Of a stretch of DNA of 64,000 nt, positions 24,771-32,220 are shown piece after piece (position 1 is the stretch's first letter; every line of letters starts with the position of its first letter). The stretch comes from Sphingobium algorifonticola (lineage in GTDB: Bacteria; Pseudomonadota; Alphaproteobacteria; Sphingomonadales; Sphingomonadaceae): positions 372,001 to 436,000 of the forward strand of contig NZ_RZUL01000001.1 in NCBI RefSeq assembly GCF_004005485.1, read 5' to 3'. Made by a program: the position numbers and the translations under genes. A model generated the notes under the pieces. It did no database searches, was not told the DNA's origin, and saw only the letters and a program-made list of their open reading frames with translations.

Positions 24771-25025
24771 TAGTCACACTACCTTATCGTCAGGGTCTTT
24801 GCTTTAGAAACCAAACGAATACTGGCGGGGCCACCGGCGAGTGTGTTGTCGCACACTTTCCAAAGACCCAAATCGCCAGCGAGTATAAGAACGTACGAAT
24901 ACGCGCTTCATAACACACCTCACATTTTGGACGTTGGCTTGAGGCCAACCCTCCGAGAAGCCCCGTGCCCCTCGCGCGTAAAAGGGACTTTGGGTCGGAG
25001 TTCAAAATGTGGGGTAGTGTGACTA
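24771..25025. mobile_element. Possible MITE-like element with 13-bp terminal inverted repeats
   Basis: TAGTCACACTACC at 24771-24783 and its exact reverse complement GGTAGTGTGACTA at 25013-25025 bound a 255-bp non-coding stretch. A further imperfect inverted pair around CACATTTTGGA (about 24921) and TCAAAATGTG (about 25001) lies in the right part. No target duplication was identified, so the mobile nature is tentative. Confidence 0.35.
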
Positions 25026-25092
25026 CCGAATAAGGTTATCCCGCGAGTCGCAGATTCGGTCAAGGGGTTGCGCTTGCAAATCTGTTCTTGAA

Positions 25093-25278
25093 ATGATCTT
25101 CACAGACAAGAAAGCCAACTCGGGCGGCCTGCAATTGGCCGATCTGATCGCCAGGCCCATCGGTATAAAACGACTACGCCCGGAGCAGGTAAACAGGGCC
25201 TATGATATCATCACCACCAAGTTTCACCGCAGTGCAAATGGCAGATTCGACGGCATAGGCCTGAAGTGCTTTCCCTAA
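25093..25278 (+). pseudogene. Remnant of a DUF3800-family gene (C-terminal part)
   Basis: A 61-codon frame MIFTDKKANSGGLQLADLIA, then RPIG, VNRAYDIITTKFHR and a final GLKCFP matches only the C-terminal end of DUF3800 proteins (the LQLADLIA motif). The N-terminal two thirds, including the acidic metal motif, is absent and the upstream sequence is not coding. Most likely a decayed gene left by an insertion. Confidence 0.6.
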
Positions 25279-25390
25279 AAAAGCGAAGGGCCCCGGTTAC
25301 ACCGAGGCCATGACGCCGACTGGGAACAACCCCCTGTCCATTTGTTGATAATGTAGCAAAATTGCTACAAAAGTCAATTGACTTGTCAAC

Positions 25391-25789
25391 TCACCCCAAC
25401 ACCCGCACCCGATAATCCACCGTCGCGCGCCAGCCTTCTTCCCGCGCCCGCACGATCCGCGATCGCAGCAGTCGCGCGCTTGCCACCTGCCAGCCCGGCA
25501 CCGTGATCCGCCCGATCGCCGCATCGGCCAGCGCCAGCATCTCCGCCAGCGCCGCGCCCGTCTCGCCCTTGTCTTGCACGATCAGCGTCAGGCGCACTTC
25601 GCGGCCCGGCGCGTCCTTCGTGCCCCAGTCCGCGCCGATGCAGTCGCCCAGGATCGCATAAGGCGCGCTCGCCTTGCCCGGCGGCCCGTCGAACATGCCG
25701 TTCAGCAGCGCGTCCAGCGCCGCATCCCCGCGCAACGCCGCCAGCGCCGCCGCGCGCACCGCCATTTCCGGGGCCATTTCCGCACTCAT
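25391..25789 (-). CDS. DUF3168 tail terminator, GTA gp8-like
   Basis: A 132-residue protein, MSAEMAPEMAVRAAALAALR at the start, then APYAILGDCIGADWGTKDAP and VRLTLIVQDKGETGAALAEM, ending WRATVDYRVRVLG. This is the DUF3168 pattern of tail completion/terminator proteins (RcGTA gp8). The start overlaps the stop of the upstream gene by 4 bp. Downstream (3') lies the low-GC insert. Confidence 0.88.
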   Translation of the reverse strand: MSAEMAPEMAVRAAALAALRGDAALDALLNGMFDGPPGKASAPYAILGDCIGADWGTKDAPGREVRLTLIVQDKGETGAALAEMLALADAAIGRITVPGWQVASARLLRSRIVRAREEGWRATVDYRVRVLG

Positions 25790-25989
25790 CCGCCCGTCCT
25801 CCCGACATAGCGCAGCCGCGCATCCTCAACCCAGCGGTCGATCAGCGCGCGGCCTTCGATCACGATAGCGTCGCCCTCGGTCGAAACCGTGACACCCGGC
25901 ACGGCGCGTGCCTCGTCGGCTACCCGGTCGCGCAGCCGATCCGCCGCCCGTTCCCCGATCGCGCGGCCCCGCTCCAATATGCCCCTCAT
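25786..25989 (-). CDS. Short HK97 gp10-like head-tail protein (GTA gp7 position)
   Basis: A 67-residue product, MRGILERGRAIGERAADRLR, then DRVADEARAVPGVTVSTEGD and AIVIEGRALIDRWVEDARLR. It occupies the GTA gp7 slot between the head-tail connector and the tail terminator but is shorter than the usual about 110 residues. ATG 25989 has AGGAGG 6 bp upstream; ATG 26004 in an ATGA overlap with the connector stop would add five residues. Possibly a minimal form; the assignment is from position and weak similarity. Confidence 0.65.
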   Translation of the reverse strand: MRGILERGRAIGERAADRLRDRVADEARAVPGVTVSTEGDAIVIEGRALIDRWVEDARLRYVGRTGG

Positions 25990-26000
25990 GCCCATCCTCC

Positions 26001-26543
26001 TCATGCCAGCCGCATCCGCCGCCAGGGTCGCCACAGCGCCGTCACCGCAGCGGGCGGCGTCGCCGCATCGCCTTCGCGCAGCCCGTGCATCTCCGCCGCC
26101 ATCCGCACGATGCCGTGCCGGATGCCTTCGGGGATCGCCGCCGCATCGTCCGCAATGCCCGCGCGATACCGCACCCGGATGCGGCCCGCCGCCCCTGGCT
26201 CCATCACCCGCACCCAGCCATCGCCGTGCCGATCGATGTCGATCGCATAAGCGTCGACCGCCAGAGCAAACGCCGCCCCCTCCGCCGGCACCCCCGTCAC
26301 GCTTTCGATCGCCACCACCGGCCGCGCATCCAGCCGCTGCCATGTCCCGGTCCGCACCGGCATCACATCCTCGCCTGCCCGCACGATCAGCCACTGGCCG
26401 ATGAACCGCTCGCACAGGTCGGTCGCCGCGCGGATCAGCCGCTCCAGCAGCATGTCCTCGCCGCCGCTGTCGATCCGCAGATAGGCCTTGAGGTCGGCCA
26501 CCGGCACCGCCAGCCCCGCCGCCTCGACAATCGCCAGTCCCAT
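26001..26543 (-). CDS. Head-tail connector protein, GTA gp6-like
   Basis: A 180-residue protein starting MGLAIVEAAGLAVPVADLKA. LKAYLRIDSGGEDMLLERLI, AATDLCERFIGQWL and PEGIRHGIVRMAAEMHGLRE fit the phage gp6-like connector family (DNA packaging head completion). ATG 26543 has GAAAGGA 11 bp upstream. The frame is open further upstream but crosses the terminator hairpin at 26571-26608, so that extension is unlikely. Confidence 0.88.
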   Translation of the reverse strand: MGLAIVEAAGLAVPVADLKAYLRIDSGGEDMLLERLIRAATDLCERFIGQWLIVRAGEDVMPVRTGTWQRLDARPVVAIESVTGVPAEGAAFALAVDAYAIDIDRHGDGWVRVMEPGAAGRIRVRYRAGIADDAAAIPEGIRHGIVRMAAEMHGLREGDAATPPAAVTALWRPWRRMRLA

Positions 26544-26570
26544 CGGCCTGTCCTTTCCCGCTTCCGTCAG

Positions 26571-26608
26571 AAAAAGGACCGCCCGGCGCACCACACACCG
26601 GGCGGTCC
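26571..26608 (-). terminator. Intrinsic terminator between capsid and connector genes
   Basis: On the minus strand GGACCGCCCGG, an 11-base loop, CCGGGCGGTCC, then TTTTT. It lies downstream of the capsid gene and 28 bp before the gp6 start. Confidence 0.85.
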
Positions 26609-26639
26609 TCATTAACCCCTCCACCCGTTCGCACCCCAC

Positions 26640-26743
26640 AACCCGTTCGGGCTGAGCTTGTCGAAGCCTTCCCCTGAACGGAGTGAAGGGCCTTCGCCTA
26701 CGGCTCAGGCGAACCCTTCGACAGGCTCAGGGCGAACGGAATG
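26640..26743. repeat. REP-like repeats (TTCGGGCTGAGC / CCTTCGACAGGCTCAGG)
   Basis: Inverted CCGTTCGGGCTGAGCTTGTC and GACAGGCTCAGGGCGAACGG enclosing shorter hairpins, in the gap after the capsid stop. Confidence 0.75.
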
Positions 26744-26763
26744 TAGGTCCGTTCTCATCCTGC

Positions 26764-27906
26764 CTACGACACCGCAAACTTCATCAGCTTGATCGCCTCG
26801 CTGTTCGCCACTGCGCCGCCGATCCGCTTGACGGCATAGAAATGCACGAACGGCTTGTTGCTGTACGGATCGCGCAGGATGCTCGTTTCGCTGCGCTCCG
26901 CGATCACATAGCCGGTCATGAAATTGCCGAACGCGATCGACAGGCTGTCCGCCGCGATATCCGGCATGTCCTCGGCCTCCACCACGGGATAGCCCAGCAA
27001 GGTCGCGGGCGCGCCGCCGTTCAGCCCCGGCTGCCACAGGAACGCGCCATCGGCGGTCTTGAGCTTGCGGATCGTCGCCAGCGTCTTGCTGTTCATCACG
27101 AAGCTCGCCCCCTGGCGATAAGGCGCACGCAGCGCCTGCACCAAGTCGATCAGCCTGTCCGCCCCCGCGCCGCTGGCAAAGGCGCCCGCCGCCCCGCTCG
27201 CCACATATTGCAGCGATCCGAACGCGCGCACCCCGTCCGCCTCGGCCGTGGTGGTGTAGGTCAGGAAGCCCCTGGGCCGGTTGGTGCCGTTGCCGGTCAC
27301 GAACGCCGCGCCTTCCGCCGCCGCAAACTCGCGCCCGATTTCCTGCGCAAGCCAGCCTTCGACATCGAACGCGGCATCGTCCAGCATGGCCTGGCTCGCG
27401 GCGGGATTGGCGAACAGCTCACCGGAGGGCGGCGCGATTTCCGCGAAGTTCGGCGTCGCCGTTTCCGCCCGCGCACCCGTCTCCGCGGCCCAGCCCGAAG
27501 CGATGCCGCCCGTCGCCACCAGCTTGCGATATCCCGCCGTGCCCGTCCGCACGACATTAGCGATGGCGCGGATCGGCGAGGCGGCCTTGAGCACCCCGTC
27601 GATCGACGCATCGATTTCGCGCGGCACTGCAAAGCCGCCCACCGGACCCGAAGCGCCCGACAGGCTCTTCAGCTCCAGCCCCGCTTCCTGCCCGCGCCGC
27701 AGATAGCGTTCGACGAACGCGGTCCGCGCCGGATCATCCTCCGCTATGCCCTTGACGCCATCGAGCGCAGGCCGCTGCGCCGCAACGCCCCGCGCCGTCA
27801 CCTGATGGCGCAAGGCAGCGACATCCGCCTCCAGCGCCGCGATCTTCTCGCCCTGAAGAACCGCGTCAAACGCACTCTCCAGCGCATCCGCCTTCACTTC
27901 CAACAT
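26764..27906 (-). CDS. HK97-type major capsid protein, GTA gp5
   Basis: A 380-residue HK97-fold capsid protein. It has an N-terminal helical scaffold-like region (LEVKADALESAFDAVLQGEK to about 100), then a conserved capsid core (VGGFAVPREIDASIDGVLKA, NVVRTGTAGYRKLVATGG, FLWQPGLNGGAPATLLGYPV) and C-terminal SNKPFVHFYAVKRIGGAV. The scaffold would be removed by the protease encoded upstream. ATG 27906 has a GAGGAG ribosome site. An intrinsic terminator lies just upstream of this gene and another just after it. Confidence 0.95.
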   Translation of the reverse strand: MLEVKADALESAFDAVLQGEKIAALEADVAALRHQVTARGVAAQRPALDGVKGIAEDDPARTAFVERYLRRGQEAGLELKSLSGASGPVGGFAVPREIDASIDGVLKAASPIRAIANVVRTGTAGYRKLVATGGIASGWAAETGARAETATPNFAEIAPPSGELFANPAASQAMLDDAAFDVEGWLAQEIGREFAAAEGAAFVTGNGTNRPRGFLTYTTTAEADGVRAFGSLQYVASGAAGAFASGAGADRLIDLVQALRAPYRQGASFVMNSKTLATIRKLKTADGAFLWQPGLNGGAPATLLGYPVVEAEDMPDIAADSLSIAFGNFMTGYVIAERSETSILRDPYSNKPFVHFYAVKRIGGAVANSEAIKLMKFAVS

Positions 27907-27940
27907 AGACTTCTCCTCTTTGGTGATCTTCAAACGGCAC

Positions 27941-27967
27941 AAAAAAAGCGGCCCCGAAGGACCGCTC
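27941..27967 (-). terminator. Intrinsic terminator 35 bp upstream of the capsid gene
   Basis: On the minus strand AGCGGTCC TTCG GGGCCGCT followed by seven T. It would stop transcripts from the secreted-protein gene before the capsid gene, implying a separate promoter or antitermination for the capsid gene. Confidence 0.8.
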
Positions 27968-28038
27968 GTGAAAACCGCTTATATCGTCACCCCTGCGCAG
28001 GCAGGGATCTCAGGCGTTGATGGGCTTAAAGCCGAAAC

Positions 28039-28605
28039 CTATCGCTGCACATCGACGCCATCTGATGATGCCGCAGCCTGCATGTCCAGGCTCTTGAAAT
28101 AGAACTGCCCGGTGGAGCAACTTGCCGATGCGATGACCGGTCCCTCAATCTTGAACGGCAGAATGCGTTCGACACCGGCAAATGTAACTTTGGCCTTCCC
28201 CTTTCCATCAGTGATGATTGCGAAGGGAACAGCGACATTCATGCCTACTTTGCCGAACACCTCCGGCTCGCGGCTATTGTTACTCGACTGGAATGCCACA
28301 AAGACTTCACCTTTTTTTACGGCTTTCTGTTGTCTTTCGGCTGTTATGCGAATGCCGACCATATGATTGCCATCAACACTCTGGAGCCGGGCATTGGCAA
28401 CCGGCATATATTGTGCATCCGAAAGCAATTCCACGGCATTCACCGTGCCGCGCAACACATAGTCCGGCCCGGATTGCTCCATCTTGACCTGCGAATAGCG
28501 ACCCGCCCGCGTATCGCAGTCATATTCGATGACTCCGGCATGGGCCTGTCCCATGGCAACTATCGCAACCACCGATCCCGTTGTAAAACGTACCCATCCG
28601 ATCAT
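28039..28605 (-). CDS. Secreted protein of unknown function, cargo in the GTA cluster
   Basis: A 188-residue protein with a signal peptide (MIGWVRFTTGSVVAIVAMGQ, cleaved near AHA) and a mature domain starting GVIEYDCDTRAGRYSQVKME, ending with CSTGQFYFKSLDMQAAASSD. No recognised family. Its base composition is less GC-rich than the GTA genes, and it is in the same insert as the HicAB-like pair. ATG 28605 is used; the longer frame overlaps the HicA gene region. Confidence 0.6.
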   Translation of the reverse strand: MIGWVRFTTGSVVAIVAMGQAHAGVIEYDCDTRAGRYSQVKMEQSGPDYVLRGTVNAVELLSDAQYMPVANARLQSVDGNHMVGIRITAERQQKAVKKGEVFVAFQSSNNSREPEVFGKVGMNVAVPFAIITDGKGKAKVTFAGVERILPFKIEGPVIASASCSTGQFYFKSLDMQAAASSDGVDVQR

Positions 28606-28666
28606 CGCTTGCTCCGTGACTGAAAATCGCGGGACCACTTCGTGCCAAGCATATCCGCACACCCCC

Positions 28667-28861
28667 TCAAAACGCCTTGGGCAACCCCGCATCCTTCAAC
28701 GTTCCATTGGCGGTATGCTTCACCTTCACGCCACGATCCAAGGTTACATGGCGATCGGTTATCGGGCTGTACCAGATTTCATGATCGCCCTTGCCATGTC
28801 GGACGAAGCTACATCCTGCGGCCAGCAATAAGGCTTTCACATCACCGTAATAGCCTGCCAC
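28667..28861 (-). CDS. hicA: HicA family mRNA interferase toxin
   Basis: A 64-residue protein with the HicA pattern: YYGDVKALLLAAGCSFVRHG, KGDHEIWYSP with the catalytic His in RHGKGDHE, and VTLDRGVKVKHTANGTLKDA. HicA folds like a dsRNA-binding domain and cuts mRNA. The start is GTG 28861. It lies 17 bp downstream of the DUF1902/HicB-like gene, giving an antitoxin-first order. Lower GC than flanking GTA genes. Confidence 0.88.
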   Translation of the reverse strand: MAGYYGDVKALLLAAGCSFVRHGKGDHEIWYSPITDRHVTLDRGVKVKHTANGTLKDAGLPKAF

Positions 28862-28878
28862 GCCGCCCGGCTTGCCTG

Positions 28879-29169
28879 TCAGTAGGCGAGTTGCAGCGGA
28901 CTATCGAAAATAGGCCGGATGGTGGGGCGGGGTCGATCGTCGGATAGGGCACCATGCTTTACCGGCTTTGCTTTCGCGAGGCAGGCAGCGATGATCTCTT
29001 GCTCGTTAAGCGCGATCATTTCGGGCGCAGCTTCCTTAAGGCGCTCGATAAGCGACCAAGGGTCATCGGCTTCCAGCCACAGGCCGGGGATATCGGATTC
29101 CGCAACGTACCAGCGATTTGTCTCATCATCGCAGGCGATGTGTACAGTCAGCTCGAACGTCTCGTTCAT
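28879..29169 (-). CDS. hicB: HicB-like (DUF1902) antitoxin
   Basis: A 96-residue protein: MNETFELTVHIACDDETNRW, YVAESDIPGLWLEADDPWSL and ERLKEAAPEMIALN, matching DUF1902 / partial RNase-H-like HicB folds. The C-terminal segment (about 60-96) is probably the DNA-binding or tail part. Forms a toxin-antitoxin pair with hicA. ATG 29169 fits the domain start; the frame extends 37 codons upstream with no family similarity. Confidence 0.8.
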   Translation of the reverse strand: MNETFELTVHIACDDETNRWYVAESDIPGLWLEADDPWSLIERLKEAAPEMIALNEQEIIAACLAKAKPVKHGALSDDRPRPTIRPIFDSPLQLAY

Positions 29170-29355
29170 GGTCCGATTGCTCCATTGCAGCCCCCTGCTA
29201 ATGGTGCCCCACAAAGATTGAAAAGCTATAAAGCGACTCATAATGCTCCGATATTCCATATGGTGTCGTCGAACGACCATACAACGGTCAGCATATATTC
29301 CCCCTCGATAGTTCCGTGACGATTACATACTCAGTATGAAAATCGCAATTGTGTT

Positions 29356-29385
29356 TACAACGCATGTTGTGCGTACTGCGTTGTA
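29356..29385. promoter_or_regulatory. Dyad upstream of the HicBA-like genes
   Basis: TACAACGCA at 29356-29364 and TGCGTTGTA at 29377-29385, perfect 9-bp arms with a 12-bp spacer, in the low-GC gap after the protease stop and about 190 bp before the antitoxin gene. Nearby is CATAC TCA GTATG (about 29325-29338). Possibly the antitoxin operator; inferred. Confidence 0.45.
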
Positions 29386-29391
29386 CCCATC

Positions 29392-29859
29392 TCACCCCTC
29401 CACCGCCACCACCCGCGCCAGCGGCTGCATCGGCGCCCGCACCAGACTCACCTCCACCAGATCCAGCGCCAGCAATTCCCGCGGTCGCGCCCCCCGCGCC
29501 GCCTTCACCCGGTATCCGAACGACAGCCCGCCCATCGCCCCCTCCCGCAGCATCGCCATCGCCGCCCGCCCCGCCGCCGTCCGCCCGCTCACCCGCGCCA
29601 CCACGCGCAGGCCGCGGGCGTCCTCGGCCAGCGTCTCTACATAGCCCAGCGGCGTATCGGGCCGATGCTGCCACAAGAGTGGCACCTGCCGCCCCTTCAG
29701 CGCCCCGAACGCCCCCCGCCGCACCACATCGCCCCCGCGATCCACCGCATCGAACACCGCCGCATAGCCCGCAAACCTAAGCCCCTCACCGTCGCCAAAG
29801 CCCCCCTCCCGCCTGCGGGAGGGGTCTGGGGAGGGCCTGTCCGATTGATCCACGGCCAC
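29392..29859 (-). CDS. HK97-type prohead protease, GTA gp4, with REP-derived N-terminus
   Basis: A 155-residue serine protease of the HK97 prohead (U35/S78) family: FAGYAAVFDAVDRGGDVVRR, GAFGALKGRQVPLLWQHRPD with the catalytic His in WQHRPD, and the Ser region MGGLSFGYRVKAARG, ending LDLVEVSLVRAPMQPLARVV. Cuts the capsid scaffold. The start is taken as GTG 29859, 8 bp after the DUF6127 stop with GAGGGG before it. Residues about 6-17 (DRPSPDPSRRREGG) come from a REP element. Confidence 0.88.
   Translation of the reverse strand: MAVDQSDRPSPDPSRRREGGFGDGEGLRFAGYAAVFDAVDRGGDVVRRGAFGALKGRQVPLLWQHRPDTPLGYVETLAEDARGLRVVARVSGRTAAGRAAMAMLREGAMGGLSFGYRVKAARGARPRELLALDLVEVSLVRAPMQPLARVVAVEG
29804..29850. 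repeat. REP element inside the protease 5' coding region
   Basis: CCCTCCCGCCTGCGGGAGGG hairpin followed by GTCTGGGGAGGGCCTGTCCG, lying in frame in the first codons of the prohead protease gene. Confidence 0.75.
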
Positions 29860-29867
29860 ACCCCCCC

Positions 29868-30179
29868 TCACGACCGCACCAGCGCAAACAGCCCCATCTT
29901 CACCGCCATCCCGATCAGCACCAGCGCCAGGCACCCGCGCACCGCCCAGCCGATTGCCGCCGCCCGCGCCGTCTTTTTCGCGTCGCGCCACGCACGCAGC
30001 AGCTCGCGCAGCTCCGCCACATCCTTCTCCGCGCCGCGATCGGCCAGCCCCAGCCGCTCCAGCGCCCGCCCCGCGCCCAGGTCCGACGCCTCCTCCACCA
30101 GCGCGCGGATCATCACCAGATCGCCGCCATCGGCTTCCGCCTGGCTCACCAGCCGCGCCAGCATGTCCGTATCGTGCAT
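29868..30179 (-). CDS. DUF6127 family small membrane protein, GTA gp3.5 position
   Basis: A 103-residue protein with a helical charged N-terminus (MLARLVSQAEADGGDLVMIR, then RALVEEASDLGAGRALERLG) and one C-terminal membrane helix (GCLALVLIGMAVKMGLFAL). It matches the DUF6127 proteins found between portal and protease genes in sphingomonad GTA clusters. Function unknown; location suggests a role in capsid assembly or packaging. Confidence 0.8.
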   Translation of the reverse strand: MHDTDMLARLVSQAEADGGDLVMIRALVEEASDLGAGRALERLGLADRGAEKDVAELRELLRAWRDAKKTARAAAIGWAVRGCLALVLIGMAVKMGLFALVRS

Positions 30180-30215
30180 GAAACCGCTCCATCTTTACAA
30201 ACACACTCCCTCCCC

Positions 30216-30312
30216 GTTCGCCCTGAGCGAAGTCGAAGGGTCAGCCTGAGCGTAAGCGAAGGCACTTCACTTCGTTCAGTGGAAGGCTTCGACTTCGCTC
30301 AGCCCGAACGGT
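30216..30312. repeat. REP-like repeats after the portal gene
   Basis: TTCGCCCTGAGCGAAGTCGA and TCGACTTCGCTCAGCCCGAA as inverted copies with further hairpins between them. Confidence 0.75.
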
Positions 30313-31608
30313 TCATGGACAGCTCGGAAGCCTCCTCCTCCCCCCCACCCCGATCCCCAGCATCGCCCTTTTCTCCTCGCCGCTCAGGAAATCCGCCGCC
30401 GCCACCCGCTCCCACAATGCCGACCGTTCATCCGCCAGTGCAGGCACCGCATCCATGTCCACCCGCAGCACCAGCCCCGGCCACCAGCCCGACAATCCCT
30501 GCGCAATCCCGCCCAGGATCATCGCCGCCATCGGCAGCACGCTTTGCCGCCACAGCGCCTTGTTCGCCTCGCGATAATTGGCATAAGCATTGTCGCCGGG
30601 CAGGCCGATCAGCATCGGCGGCACGCCAAAGGCCAGCGCGATTTCCCGCGCCGCCGCGCTTTTCAGCCCCACGAAGTCCATGTCGGCGGGCGTCAGGCTC
30701 ATCGACTGCCATTTGAGGCCCCCTTCCAGCAGCATCGGCCGCCCGGCATTGCCCGCCCCCTGAAAGGCGCTTTCCAGCTCCGCCTTCAGCCGGTCGAACT
30801 GGTCGGGGGACAATGGCACGCCGTCCGCCCCCGGATCATGCACCAGCGCGCCGGAAGGCCGCGCCGCATTGTCCAGCAGCGCCTTGTTCCACAGCGTCGC
30901 CGCATTGTGGATCGCCACCGCGCCCGCCGCCGCGCCCGCGCAGCCCAGGCCGTAATGATCGTCCAGCGGATGCGCGCTTTTCAGGTGGATGATCGCGATG
31001 CGCCCCGCTGCATCTTCGGACCACAGCCGCGTCACATGGTCGCCCACGCGATAACGATAGGCCATCGGCCAGCCGCGCGTGTCGGCCTCCACGCTCACCC
31101 GCTCGGGGCGCAGCGCGAACAGCTCGGCGGGCATGCCGTCGGCATCGCAGGCGATCTGCACATAGCCATTGCCGTGCAGCAACAGGTGCATCGCCAGCGT
31201 CTCGATCAGCCGCTGCCCGCCCGATCGCCGGTCGATCAGCGCAAGAGCCGCGGCCTGAGCGGAGGCCCGAGCGGAGGATTGCGCGGAGAGTCGCGCGGAG
31301 GCCTGCACGGCGGATGGCCCCTCTGCTGCATCGGGCTGCGCTTGTGCGGGGAGGGGTAGTGCGTCTGTGGAGGCGTCAGCGCCGCCGCCGCTCGCCAGCA
31401 CCTGCACGCTGCCCACGCTTTCGCACACCAGCCGCACCGCCCGCTGCGCCACCGGATTGCCGATCACCCCGGCGCGCACCTGCGCCTCGTAGGACGCGGG
31501 CCAGTCCCCCAGCGGCGTCACGGCACCCCCGCCCCATCCCCCGCCAAAAGGCCGCGCAAAAAAAGGCCGCGCAATCGCCTGCGCGGCCTTGAAGCCGAAC
31601 CATTTCAT
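30313..31608 (-). CDS. Portal protein, HK97 family, GTA gp3
   Basis: A 431-residue portal protein: MHLLLHGNGYVQIACDADGM, ALRPERVSVEAD, IIHLKSAHPLDDHYGLG, ALLDNAARPSGALVH and VPPMLIGLPGDNAYANYREA are typical of HK97/GTA portals. Two unusual features are seen. Codons 7-17 form a terminator-like hairpin with a T run (31558-31590). Residues about 83-122 carry a low-complexity Ala/Ser/Gln stretch (VQASARLSAQSSARASAQAA) not expected in the family core. Confidence 0.93.
   Translation of the reverse strand: MKWFGFKAAQAIARPFFARPFGGGWGGGAVTPLGDWPASYEAQVRAGVIGNPVAQRAVRLVCESVGSVQVLASGGGADASTDALPLPAQAQPDAAEGPSAVQASARLSAQSSARASAQAAALALIDRRSGGQRLIETLAMHLLLHGNGYVQIACDADGMPAELFALRPERVSVEADTRGWPMAYRYRVGDHVTRLWSEDAAGRIAIIHLKSAHPLDDHYGLGCAGAAAGAVAIHNAATLWNKALLDNAARPSGALVHDPGADGVPLSPDQFDRLKAELESAFQGAGNAGRPMLLEGGLKWQSMSLTPADMDFVGLKSAAAREIALAFGVPPMLIGLPGDNAYANYREANKALWRQSVLPMAAMILGGIAQGLSGWWPGLVLRVDMDAVPALADERSALWERVAAADFLSGEEKRAMLGIGVGGRRRLPSCP
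31558..31590 (-). terminator. Terminator-like hairpin inside the 5' end of the portal gene
   Basis: On the minus strand AAGGCCGCGCA, loop GGCGAT, TGCGCGGCCTT, with the T run extending to seven. The 11-bp stem is perfect and begins 18 bases after the portal start codon. Could act as an attenuator if translation is slow; activity not tested. Confidence 0.65.
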
Positions 31609-31638
31609 GTGTGTGTGCTCCTGTTATCCTGTATTATC

Positions 31639-31706
31639 CTCTCCGGACGGAGAGGATAGCGAAGGTTGGCAGCTTGGCTGCCTACCGCAGCTTGGAGAGG
31701 CGTTCC
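31639..31706. repeat. 68-bp CTCTCC-type repeat, copy A (left of DUF559 gene)
   Basis: Differs from copy B at 32221-32288 at one of 68 positions. Its 3' end CTTGGAGAGGCGTTCC lies just before the DUF559 start codon and supplies a GGAGAGG ribosome-site-like sequence. Confidence 0.9.
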
Positions 31707-31711
31707 GAACG

Positions 31712-32059
31712 ATGAGACGCAGAACAACCCTCGCAAAGTCCCTCCGCCGCAACCCCACCGACGCCGAAAAAGCCCTCTGGCCCCACCTCCGCGCCAACCG
31801 CCTCGACGGCCACCATTTCCGTCGCCAGTCCCCGGTCGGCGACTATATCCCGGATTATCTCTGCGCCCGCGCGAAACTCGTCATCGAAATAGACGGCGGC
31901 CAGCACGCGATCGACGCCGAACAGGACGCCAACCGCACCGCCATCCTGCAAAGCCAGGGCTACACCGTCCTGCGCTTCTGGAACCATGATGTGCTGGGCA
32001 ATACCGAAGGCGTCGTGGAGGAAATCCGCCGCACCTTGCATATCATCACAGGCGACTGA
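31712..32059 (+). CDS. DUF559 family endonuclease-like protein flanked by repeats
   Basis: A 115-residue protein, MRRRTTLAKSLRRNPTDAEK, then ALWPHLRANRLDGHHFRRQS, PVGDYIPDYLCARAKLVIEI, DGGQH and GYTVLRFWNHDVLGN. The D-Y-x-x-D-(Y)-x-C ... V-I-E-I-D-G-G-Q-H pattern is that of Vsr/PD-(D/E)XK-like DUF559 nucleases. It is read opposite to the GTA genes between portal and terminase. It begins 6 bp after a 68-bp repeat whose near-identical copy lies 162 bp after its stop, with an inverted copy between. Its substrate is not known. Confidence 0.85.
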   Translation: MRRRTTLAKSLRRNPTDAEKALWPHLRANRLDGHHFRRQSPVGDYIPDYLCARAKLVIEIDGGQHAIDAEQDANRTAILQSQGYTVLRFWNHDVLGNTEGVVEEIRRTLHIITGD

Positions 32060-32099
32060 TCCCCTCTCGCCCCCCCCGGCATCCTGCGCATCATCACAG

Positions 32100-32170
32100 G
32101 CGGCGCAATCCCTCTCCAACTGCGACTAGGCCTGCGGCCAAGTCTACGTATCCTCTCCCAACGGAGAGGA
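32100..32170. repeat. CTCTCC-type repeat, inverted copy right of DUF559
   Basis: Reverse-orientation member of the family: CCCTCTCCAACTGCGACTAG, GGCCTGCGGCCAAG and ATCCTCTCCCAACGGAGAGG. Confidence 0.8.
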
Positions 32171-32220
32171 GAGAAAGGCAGCGCACCTTTGTCTCCGCAC
32201 CCGACGCAGCCCCCCACCGC

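Larger units (their letters stand above)
24619..25390. other. Lower-GC insert with no intact gene, inside the GTA cluster
   Basis: About 770 bp with visibly lower GC than its neighbours, splitting gp9 from gp8. It holds a 13-bp inverted repeat pair (24771-24783 and 25013-25025), a DUF3800 fragment (25093-25278) and palindromes GTAGCAA-AA-TTGCTAC (25353-25368) and AGTCAATTGACT (25372-25383). No intact gene seen; probably the remains of an integrated element. Confidence 0.6.

Noticed and set aside
30216..30312. Possible tRNA-like foldback among the repeats
   Set aside because: Hairpins do not give a cloverleaf or anticodon arm; they are REP units.
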